This document shows positions 23,684-30,989 of a DNA stretch of 64,000 nt, in pieces. The notes under the pieces were generated by a model, which had not been told where the DNA came from, ran no database searches, and worked only from the letters and a program-made list of their open reading frames with translations. The DNA is from Streptomyces spiramyceticus (GTDB lineage Bacteria; Actinomycetota; Actinomycetes; Streptomycetales; Streptomycetaceae), in NCBI RefSeq assembly GCF_028807635.1, contig NZ_JARBAX010000002.1:124001-188000 (forward strand). Direction: 5' to 3'. Every line of letters begins with the position of its first letter. Position 1 is the stretch's first letter. A program made the position numbers and the translations under genes.

Positions 23684-26600
23684 CGTATCGGCTGATTCAC
23701 CGGCCGGCCCGCGCCACGCGCCCGCTCACGCCGCCCGGCCCCGTTACCGTTGAGGCTCCGCCCAACCTGCCCGAGGGAAAGATCGGAAACGCGGCGGCCG
23801 CGTTGCTGCCCATGGCCGGTGTCATGGGTTCCGTGGTGATGATGACGGTGATCCGCAACAGCCAGTTCGCCGCCATCGGTGCGATCGTGCTGGTCTTCGC
23901 CTTGCTGGGTGCCGTCGCGCTGTTCGTGTCTCAGCGGGGCAAGGCGCAGCGCACCCGGCGCTCCCAGCGCGAGCGGTATCTGGAATATCTGGAGGAGCTT
24001 CGCGAGGAGTTCGGCCGACTGGAGCGTGAGCGCCGGAAGGCTGCACGGCTGCTCGATCCGCCGCCCGAGGCGCTGTACGACGTCGTACGTGATCCATCGC
24101 GGTTGTGGGAACGACGCCGTACGGACGCCGACTTCCTGCGGGCGCGGCTCGGCACAGGTGAGGTGCCCCAGCAGGAGCTGACGGTCGCACAGCAGGGCGT
24201 CAGCAGTGTGCTGACACCTCCCGACCCCTTCATGCTCAACGAAGCCAATGCCCTGATCGCTCGCTTCTCGGCCGCTACCGATTTCCCGCTGACTGTCCCG
24301 CTGGACCGCGCCGGCAACATCAGCATCATCGGCGAGCGCGACAGCGTGGTGCGGGTGGCCCGTAACCTGCTTCTCCAGACCGCTGTGGCGCACTCACCGG
24401 ACGATGTTGCCCTGGCCCTCGGATTCCCCGGTGAGCGGGAGGACGAGTGGGCGTGGGCGAAGTGGTTGCCGCACGTGCTTGCGCCCGAGAACGGCGAAGC
24501 CCCGGTGGCCGCCCGGCGGATCGCGCCCAGTCTCACGCAGTTGGCGAAGCTGATCGGTGACGAGCTGCGGGCGCGCGCCGCCTATGCGGCGGAAGTACGG
24601 CGAGGCCTGTCCAGCCATGATGCCTTGCGCATGACCGATCGGCTCCTGGTGATCAGCGACGAGTACGGGAACGTCGCGGCCGAGCTCCCCAGGCCGGACG
24701 AGGCCGTCACTCTCACAAACATGGGTGTCACCGTGCTGCATCTGCTGGAGAAGCAGGTGCACGAGCCGGACCAGGTGACGGTACGGATCCGGGTGGACGG
24801 CGACCGAGTGACGATCGAGGATCTGCGCACCCCCGGGACCCGCCCCACACACGGCACCCTCGACGCACTGCCGGTGCCCGGCGCCGAGGGACTTGCCCGG
24901 ATGCTGGCGCCCCTGCGGCTGTCGGCCGAATCCCTTTCCGAGGGCACCCCGGTCTCCGGCCCCGTGGACTTCGCGCAGCTGCTCGGCGTGGCCGATCCGG
25001 CGAATCTGGACCTGGACGCGTTGTGGGCGCCGCGTGGTGACCGGGCTTTCCTGCGGGTGCCCATCGGTGTCAACGACCGGCACGAGGCGGTGCTGCTGGA
25101 TCTCAAGGAGGCCTCGGAACTCGGAATGGGGCCGCACGGACTGTGCGTGGGCGCCACCGGCTCGGGCAAGAGCGAGCTGCTGCGTACGCTCGTCCTCGCC
25201 CTGGTCGCCACGCATCCACCCGAGGACCTGGCCCTGGTGCTGGTCGACTACAAGGGCGGCGCGACCTTCGCACCTTTCGCGGACCTGCCGCATGTGGCCG
25301 GTGTCATCACCAACCTGGAGAACCAGGCCGGGCTTGTCGAGCGGGTCCACACCAGCCTCGCCGGTGAGGTCAAGCGCCGCCAGCAGGTACTCAAGGACGC
25401 CGGGAACATCGCGGACATCGGGCACTACGCAGCGCTGCGTGCCCAGAAGCCGGACCTGGAGCCACTGCCGCATCTCTTCGTCGTGATCGACGAGTTCGGT
25501 GAACTGCTGACCGCCAAACCGGACTTCATCGATCTGTTCCTCTCGATCGGACGGATCGGCCGCTCCATCGGCGTGCATCTGCTGCTGTCCAGCCAGCGCA
25601 TCGAGGGTGGCAAGCTCAGGGGCCTGGACACGTATCTGTCGTACCGACTGGGCCTGCGAACATTCTCGGCCGACGAGTCGCGCACCGTGCTGGACACCAC
25701 TGACGCCTTCCACCTTCCGCCGCTGCCCGGCTTCGGTTACCTCAAGGTCGACACCTCGACGTACGAACGCTTCAAGGCTGGGTACGTCTCTGGGGCTTAC
25801 CGTGGCCCGGCGCTGCGACGCCCGGCGGCGACCGACAAGCCGACTGTGCTTTCCTACGGCGTCTTCAACACATCCACCGATCCGGATGCAACGGCCACGA
25901 CGGCACCCGAGATGCGGGAACGGGAGACCGGACCGACCGTGATGTCGGTGATGGGCGACCAGTTGCGGGCAGCCGCCGCTCCGGTACGGCGGATCTGGCT
26001 GCCACCGCTCCCCGCCGCACTCACCCTCGATGCGACCGCCGGTCCTGTCGAAGTCTCGGAGCGCGGCCTGCACCTCGCCAAGCGCCCAGGTCTGATGCGC
26101 GTGCCGCTGGGGCTGCTGGACGACCCCGCCAGGCAGTGGCAGGGCCCTTGGAACCTCGACCTCACCGTGGCCGGCGGCCATGTCGCTGTCATCGGTGGTC
26201 CGCAGTCCGGAAAGACAACCCTGCTGCGCACGCTGGCCCTGTCGCTGGCCATGACGCATACCCCGCAAGAGGTCGCGATCTACGGCCTCGACCTGGTCGG
26301 CGGCGGCCTCGCCGCCCTGGCCGGGCTGCCGCACGTCGGCGGGGTGGCCGGACGTATGGACCGTGAGCGGGCCGCACGCACCGTCGCCGAGGTCCGTGCC
26401 ATGCTCGGCGCGCGAGAGGAACTCTTCCGCGACCTGGGCATCGACTCCATCGACCAGCTCCGCGCCCTGCGCGCCTCGGGGCAGGTGCCACAACTGCCTT
26501 CCACCGACATCGTCCTGATCATCGACGGCTTCGGCGCGCTGCGCGACGACTTCGACGACCTGGACGACTCAGTGACCGAACTGCTGCGCCGTGGCAGCGG

Positions 26601-27675
26601 CTACGGCATCCACGTCGTCGCCGGCATGCTCCGCTGGAACGACGTCCGTATCGCCACCCAATCACTGTTCGGCACACGCGCTGAACTGCGGCTCAACGAC
26701 CCGGCGGACTCAGGTGTCGACCGTAAGCTCTCCGAGACACTCGCTCCCGACGAGCCGGGGCGTGTGCTCACCGACGCCAAACTCTTCGCGCACGTCGCCC
26801 TGCCCCGGATCGACGCCGTCGCATCCGCTGCCGGAATCGGGCCGGCGCTGGAAGAGGCCGCCCGTACGATTCGCATGACCTGGCACGGTGAACTCGCCGC
26901 ACCAGTACGCGTCTTGCCCACCACGCTGATTGCCGACGGGCTGCCGTCCCTGGCCACCGAGCCGAAGCTGGTCCCCATCGGTCTGGGCCAGGAGGCACTG
27001 GAACCCGTGCTCCTTGACTTGTTCGGGCACGATCAGCATCTGCTGATCCTCGGAGACACCGAGTGCGGCAGGACCAACCTCCTCAAGCTCATCTCACAAC
27101 AGCTCATCGACCGCTACTCGGAGGACGAACTCGTCTTCGCGGTCTTCGACCCGCGCCGCGGACTGCGCGGAGTCGTCCCCGAGCCCTACCGTGGCGGATA
27201 CGCCCACAACGCGAAGCTGGGCTCCGCCCTCGCGTCAGGCATCGCCACCGAACTCGACAAGCGGCTGCCGGACAACACCGCGGACCACGACTCCCTCGCT
27301 GACGTCCCCGGCTTCACCGGCCCCCGCATTGTCATCCTCGTCGACGACTACGACATCCTCGCCACCGGCGGACAGCAGCCGCTGGCCCCGTTCCTGCCGT
27401 ACATATCCTCCGCACAGGACATCGGCCTGCACTTCGTCGTCGCCCGACGCGTCGCCGGCTCCTCCCGCGCCCTCTACGAACCGTTCCTGACCACCCTGCG
27501 CGAGACCGGCACCACTGCCGTCGTCATGAGTGGCGACCGCTCCGAGGGGCAACTCTTTCCCGGCCTGTACGCGTCCGCGCAGCCGCCGGGCCGCGGCACT
27601 GTAGTCCGCCGAGGCCACCCCCATCAGCTGATTCAGACTGCTCTCGCTCCAGAAGGCCCAGGACACACCTTGTGA
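23680..27675 (+). CDS. eccC: T7SS motor ATPase EccC (three FtsK/SpoIIIE domains)
   Basis: This 1331-aa protein is the energy-providing EccC. Two transmembrane helices near residues 40-90 precede three FtsK/SpoIIIE ATPase domains. Walker A motifs are GATGSGKSE (about residue 490), GGPQSGKTT (about 838) and a degenerate GDTECGRTN (about 1125), the usual pattern in which only the first is fully active. Walker B of domain 1 is HLFVVIDEFGELL. EccCa and EccCb are fused, as in firmicutes and many actinomycetes. The GTG start overlaps the ParA-like stop. EccC recognises the C-terminal signal of EsxB-type substrates. Confidence 0.95.
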   Translation: MTYRLIHRPARATRPLTPPGPVTVEAPPNLPEGKIGNAAAALLPMAGVMGSVVMMTVIRNSQFAAIGAIVLVFALLGAVALFVSQRGKAQRTRRSQRERYLEYLEELREEFGRLERERRKAARLLDPPPEALYDVVRDPSRLWERRRTDADFLRARLGTGEVPQQELTVAQQGVSSVLTPPDPFMLNEANALIARFSAATDFPLTVPLDRAGNISIIGERDSVVRVARNLLLQTAVAHSPDDVALALGFPGEREDEWAWAKWLPHVLAPENGEAPVAARRIAPSLTQLAKLIGDELRARAAYAAEVRRGLSSHDALRMTDRLLVISDEYGNVAAELPRPDEAVTLTNMGVTVLHLLEKQVHEPDQVTVRIRVDGDRVTIEDLRTPGTRPTHGTLDALPVPGAEGLARMLAPLRLSAESLSEGTPVSGPVDFAQLLGVADPANLDLDALWAPRGDRAFLRVPIGVNDRHEAVLLDLKEASELGMGPHGLCVGATGSGKSELLRTLVLALVATHPPEDLALVLVDYKGGATFAPFADLPHVAGVITNLENQAGLVERVHTSLAGEVKRRQQVLKDAGNIADIGHYAALRAQKPDLEPLPHLFVVIDEFGELLTAKPDFIDLFLSIGRIGRSIGVHLLLSSQRIEGGKLRGLDTYLSYRLGLRTFSADESRTVLDTTDAFHLPPLPGFGYLKVDTSTYERFKAGYVSGAYRGPALRRPAATDKPTVLSYGVFNTSTDPDATATTAPEMRERETGPTVMSVMGDQLRAAAAPVRRIWLPPLPAALTLDATAGPVEVSERGLHLAKRPGLMRVPLGLLDDPARQWQGPWNLDLTVAGGHVAVIGGPQSGKTTLLRTLALSLAMTHTPQEVAIYGLDLVGGGLAALAGLPHVGGVAGRMDRERAARTVAEVRAMLGAREELFRDLGIDSIDQLRALRASGQVPQLPSTDIVLIIDGFGALRDDFDDLDDSVTELLRRGSGYGIHVVAGMLRWNDVRIATQSLFGTRAELRLNDPADSGVDRKLSETLAPDEPGRVLTDAKLFAHVALPRIDAVASAAGIGPALEEAARTIRMTWHGELAAPVRVLPTTLIADGLPSLATEPKLVPIGLGQEALEPVLLDLFGHDQHLLILGDTECGRTNLLKLISQQLIDRYSEDELVFAVFDPRRGLRGVVPEPYRGGYAHNAKLGSALASGIATELDKRLPDNTADHDSLADVPGFTGPRIVILVDDYDILATGGQQPLAPFLPYISSAQDIGLHFVVARRVAGSSRALYEPFLTTLRETGTTAVVMSGDRSEGQLFPGLYASAQPPGRGTVVRRGHPHQLIQTALAPEGPGHTL

Positions 27676-29081
27676 CGAACGACGTCATCGCCCTCACCCC
27701 GAAGATGCCCGACCTGTGGACTGTCGTCGCAGGACTTCATGCCGGAGGGCCGGATCTCGGCGTGGCCACCACCGCGGACGGAGCCGTGATCCAGCTCTGC
27801 GGACCGGGCGGACGCCCGCTGGTCTCCATCGAGGCGCCGATCCTGGTTCACACTCCCGGGGAGGTGGAACGGCTGCTGGGCACCGTGGCTGCGGGCGCTC
27901 CGACGGCACCACTGTGGTGGACCGAGGCCCGAGCTTCGACCGCCGTCCCCCAGGCGGAGCGCCTGGCCGGATCGTTCGCCGGCCGACTGACGACTGTGCT
28001 CGGCGGCGTCACCTGGCCGCCGGAGGCCGCACACACCGCCGTCGTACCGCTCAGCCCCGACGTCACTGCCCTGCCTGCGGACGCCGACGCCCTTCCTGCC
28101 GTGGACGTACTCACCGGTTCCACCGCTGTCGTTCTGTCCGAGCGGCCGCTCGTCGCCATGACAGCGTGGCTCTCCGACATCCTGAGTGTGTGCACCGAGA
28201 CCGACAGGGCGCTGCACATCGTCACCCCGCCCCATGCCCGCCTCACCCTGGCCACGCGCACCGCACTGACCGGCGCACCGAACCGCTGGGTCGTCCAGGA
28301 CGAGGAGTGCGGCTACTACGACGGCCTTTCCGGTGCCGTACTGCGATGGCAGGACGGCACGTTCGCCCCGGTCCGCACCGATGCGGGTGCCACGGCCGTA
28401 GCTTCGTCCTTCGCGCGGGGCGCCGAGACAGATGAGCGGCAGCTCATCCTCTCCTTCAGTACCCGGCACGCCCCTGACGAGCAGCTCGTCCTCGGACGGG
28501 CGCTGGAAGCGGCATGGCAGACGCTCACCGGAAGTTCACCGGCGGGCTGGAGTACCGCCGAGCCGATCAACCTTCCATGGTCCACTCGCCAGTTGACAGA
28601 CTTCGCACGTCACCGGGCCCCCAAGCCCACCTGGCTCCTTGCCATTGGCTCCCCGGACCGTCCGGCCATCGCCACCATGCAAGTCACGCGGACCAAGGAC
28701 GGCGTCGAGGAAGAGGTCACTCTCGTCACCGGCTACCGCCCTGACGAAGAGCCGCCGTTGCACGCGGTCCAGCCCGTCGCCGAGACACTCGCCACCCGGC
28801 ACGGTCTGTCGTCCATGATCGCGTCCGTGCGTGCTGCGCGCCGCGATCTGACCATCCCTCCGCGGCTGGAGACACCACCCGTCCCCATCGCCTACACCCT
28901 CGGGCCCGACAGCGTCAGCGACATCGGCCTCGGCCACGCCCGGCGCCCTCCCCTGAACCTCCGCCCCGTTCAGCTCGGTCCCGACAGCCGCCCCGGTCTG
29001 CACTACCCCCTCGGCAGCGGCACTGACGCCGAGTCTTGGACAGTGCTCCAACAGCTCACGCGACACCTCCGCACCCCGTAA
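27672..29081 (+). CDS. DUF6177-like T7SS-associated protein
   Basis: This 469-aa soluble protein begins MTNDVIALTPKMPDLWTVVAGL. I recall similar proteins at the end of streptomycete T7SS operons, annotated DUF6177; that match is from memory. There is no signal peptide, transmembrane helix or recognised catalytic motif. The sequence mixes WWTEARAS, LAGSFAGRL and a C-terminal Pro-rich tail. The GTG start overlaps the eccC stop by 4 bp, so it is translationally coupled to the motor ATPase and likely part of the secretion machine. Confidence 0.7.
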   Translation: MTNDVIALTPKMPDLWTVVAGLHAGGPDLGVATTADGAVIQLCGPGGRPLVSIEAPILVHTPGEVERLLGTVAAGAPTAPLWWTEARASTAVPQAERLAGSFAGRLTTVLGGVTWPPEAAHTAVVPLSPDVTALPADADALPAVDVLTGSTAVVLSERPLVAMTAWLSDILSVCTETDRALHIVTPPHARLTLATRTALTGAPNRWVVQDEECGYYDGLSGAVLRWQDGTFAPVRTDAGATAVASSFARGAETDERQLILSFSTRHAPDEQLVLGRALEAAWQTLTGSSPAGWSTAEPINLPWSTRQLTDFARHRAPKPTWLLAIGSPDRPAIATMQVTRTKDGVEEEVTLVTGYRPDEEPPLHAVQPVAETLATRHGLSSMIASVRAARRDLTIPPRLETPPVPIAYTLGPDSVSDIGLGHARRPPLNLRPVQLGPDSRPGLHYPLGSGTDAESWTVLQQLTRHLRTP

Positions 29082-29191
29082 CGAGCACCCCACAGTCGGC
29101 ACGGCGGCGAAGCACCGCGGGCGGGCGGCTGTGCCGAGGGGGTTCGGCAGCGCCTGCGTGGCCGCGAATGAGATCCGCCTGGCGTCTGCGT

Positions 29192-29257
29192 ATGTTTCCT
29201 GGGACGCATCACGTGGAGTGCGTGGCGATCCTGGAGCCTGCGACAAAGGGCGTCTGA
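29192..29257 (+). pseudogene. Fragment of the methyltransferase 3' end (copy B)
   Basis: The last 18-20 codons of a TrmA-type gene are present. The frame reads FPGTHHVECVAILEPATKGV followed by a stop, against FPMTHHVECVAILEPAAKGV in the intact gene. Upstream sequence is unrelated to the methyltransferase. This is not a functional gene but a duplicated 3' end. Confidence 0.85.
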
Positions 29258-29387
29258 CCTGTGGATTCGGGCTATGCGCGTCGTGGGCGGTACGGGCGGC
29301 ATTTGACGCACGCCCGACGCACTTTCTGGCGGGGGTAGCGGTAAGCCGCCTCCCGGACCAGGCTGTGTCCCCGGTCCGGAGGCGGCT
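29212..29387 (+). repeat. Imperfect direct repeat, copy B
   Basis: This is the partner of 16322-16538. It carries the methyltransferase 3' end, the shared TTTGACGCACGCCCGAC stretch and the terminator hairpin. Copy B is shorter and more diverged downstream of the stop codon. No integrase gene or tRNA lies beside either copy. Confidence 0.83.
29344..29387. terminator. Terminator hairpin, duplicated copy
   Basis: A GC-rich inverted repeat (arms about 29344-29359 and 29373-29387) has one bulged base. It shares the loop core GGCTGTGTC with the hairpin at 16484-16538. It also sits at the 3' end of the beta-propeller fragment on the other strand. Confidence 0.75.
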
Positions 29388-29530
29388 CAGAAGACCGGCA
29401 GGGCGGTCAGTGAGTGCGAGTCGTGGACGAAGACGCGGTTGCCGGCGGCTGCGAGGCCCCAGCGGCTTCCTTCGCCGGTCTTGTACACCATGCGGGGGTA
29501 GCCCGTCGTCAGGTCGAGGCCGACGGACGA
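29387..29530 (-). pseudogene. C-terminal fragment of a PQQ-like beta-propeller protein
   Basis: The reverse strand reads about 47 codons, VGLDLTTGYPRMVYKTGE onward to HDSHSLTALPVF and a stop. This looks like the last blade of a PQQ-binding-like (BamB-type) beta-propeller. No N-terminal part exists upstream; the sequence becomes unrelated near 29533 where the biosynthetic cluster edge begins. It is therefore a remnant truncated by insertion. The family is inferred from repeat-like spacing (GLDLTTG, KTGEGSRW, NRVFVHD). Confidence 0.6.
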
Positions 29531-29598
29531 TGCATCACTACGGATGCCAAAGCAAACACGTAAGCCTACTCATGCAGCCGAGCCGGCCCGGAGGGTGG

Positions 29599-29790
29599 TC
29601 AGCTCGCGGTCGGTCGGAAGGGCTCCTTGCCACGACCTGGAGCGGCGCCGTCGGTCCTGCCCGCCTCGCGGTTTCCTGTACGCGGGCTCGTGGTGCCCCA
29701 CGGCAACAGGCCTGTGGGCCATCGCGGTCCGGATGCGGGCCGTGGTTTCTCGGAGGGGGAGGCCAGCGTCATGACGGTGTAGATGTTCAT
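29599..29790 (-). CDS. Small ORF coupled to the P450, possibly a truncated gene
   Basis: The ATG overlaps the P450 stop by 4 bp (ATGA). The frame runs 63 codons from MNIYTVMTLASPSEKPRP to a stop. The first 15 residues look like the N-terminus of a normal enzyme. The rest is rich in Arg, Pro, Gly and Thr, as if a gene had been fused to unrelated sequence at the cluster edge. It has no homology I recognise. It could be a genuine small gene, but a decayed start of a longer gene seems more likely. Confidence 0.3.
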   Translation of the reverse strand: MNIYTVMTLASPSEKPRPASGPRWPTGLLPWGTTSPRTGNREAGRTDGAAPGRGKEPFRPTAS

Positions 29791-30989
29791 TTCGCGGTGA
29801 TCCTTACCGGGAGGCTCTCCAGGCCGTTGACGACGATTGAGCGCAGCGGGACGGCCGGGCCGGTCTGTTCGATGTGCTGTACGGAGTCGAGCAGTTCCGT
29901 GAAGAGGATCCGCATCTCGGTGCGGGTCATCATCGCCCCGAGGCAGAAGTGTTCCCCGGCACCCAGCGCGAGGTGGCGGTTGGGGCGGCGGGTGATGTCG
30001 AAGACGTCCGGGTTCTCGAAGTAGCGCTCGTCCCGGTTGGCCGAGGGGGTCCACATGACCACCCGGTCGCCTGCCTCCAGCAGGCGGTCGCGAAGCGTTA
30101 CAGGCTCGGTCACCGTGCGCATGATGTGGGTCGCGCTGGAGGTCCAGCGCAGTACCTCTTCCACCGCCGTGGGCATCAGAGCGCGGTCGGCGCGCAGCCG
30201 TTCCCAGTCGGCGGGATGGTCGAGGAAGGTCTTCATTCCGCCTGCGACCGCGAGGCGGACGTTCTCCGTGCCGCCCACCAGGAGGTTGTCGCAGTTGAGG
30301 AGGATGTCTTCCTCGGAGAGCAGGTTGCCGTCGACCTCGCCGTTGACCAGGGCGCTGACCAGGTCGTCCTCCGGCTGGTCCATCCGCCGGTACATCAGTT
30401 CGAGGAAGTACGCCATGATTTCCTGGTGCGCGATGCTGCGGGTCTCCGCCTCGCCCGCGCCAAAGGCCTTGCTGGTGAGGGAGAAGAGCATCTCCTGCTC
30501 GTGGTCCGGTACTCCCATCAGCCGGCAGATGACGTAGAGCGGCAGCCGTGCTGCGATGTCGGTGACGAAGTCGCACTCGCCCAGTCCGGCCGCCCGGGCC
30601 ACGACCTGGCGCACCGCACCGCGCATCGCCTCCTCCAGCGCGCGTACCGATCGCGTGGTGAACCAGTCGGCGACCAGCGAACGCAGGGCCTTGTGGTGCG
30701 GAGGGTCGGTGAGGGCGAGCGTGCGGCCGCCGCCGGGGTCCTTGCCGTGGGCGAGGGGACGCAGCAGGATGCCCTCGGCCGAGCTGAAGACCCGTGCGTC
30801 GTTGTAGACGGTGCGGATGTCGTCGTACCGCGTGACCGACCAAAAGGCGGGGTACTGGGTCGCGGCGTGCAGCCGTACAGGGTCGTTGTCCCGCATCCAG
30901 CGCCAGACGGGATACGGGTCCCCGGTCGCGTACAGCTCGGGGTCGACGAGGTTGGCGAGGTCGACGGACTCGGGGGCCAGCACGGTCAT
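29787..30989 (-). CDS. Cytochrome P450
   Basis: This 400-aa bacterial class I P450 has the haem-ligand loop LALGAGEHFCLGAMM (Cys near residue 348), the ExxR motif (EEVLRW) and an I-helix LLVGGTENVRLAV. In most P450s the I-helix carries an acid-Thr pair; here the Thr is replaced by Asn-Val, which suggests altered proton delivery or an unusual reaction. It lacks a membrane anchor and needs ferredoxin partners from elsewhere. The start overlaps the NRPS stop by 4 bp. It is likely a tailoring oxidase, possibly acting on a carrier-bound amino acid. Confidence 0.9.
   Translation of the reverse strand: MTVLAPESVDLANLVDPELYATGDPYPVWRWMRDNDPVRLHAATQYPAFWSVTRYDDIRTVYNDARVFSSAEGILLRPLAHGKDPGGGRTLALTDPPHHKALRSLVADWFTTRSVRALEEAMRGAVRQVVARAAGLGECDFVTDIAARLPLYVICRLMGVPDHEQEMLFSLTSKAFGAGEAETRSIAHQEIMAYFLELMYRRMDQPEDDLVSALVNGEVDGNLLSEEDILLNCDNLLVGGTENVRLAVAGGMKTFLDHPADWERLRADRALMPTAVEEVLRWTSSATHIMRTVTEPVTLRDRLLEAGDRVVMWTPSANRDERYFENPDVFDITRRPNRHLALGAGEHFCLGAMMTRTEMRILFTELLDSVQHIEQTGPAVPLRSIVVNGLESLPVRITAK

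Larger units (their letters stand above)
29082..29598. other. Scar region between the T7SS operon and the biosynthetic cluster
   Basis: These 517 bp hold no intact gene. They contain a broken copy of the trmA 3' end, a second terminator hairpin and the tail of a beta-propeller gene, each listed separately. The rest shows no protein-like frame. Confidence 0.6.

Noticed and set aside
29131..30024. Forward frame across the scar region and P450 3' end
   Set aside because: It is Arg/Gly-rich, overlaps the P450 and shows no family features.
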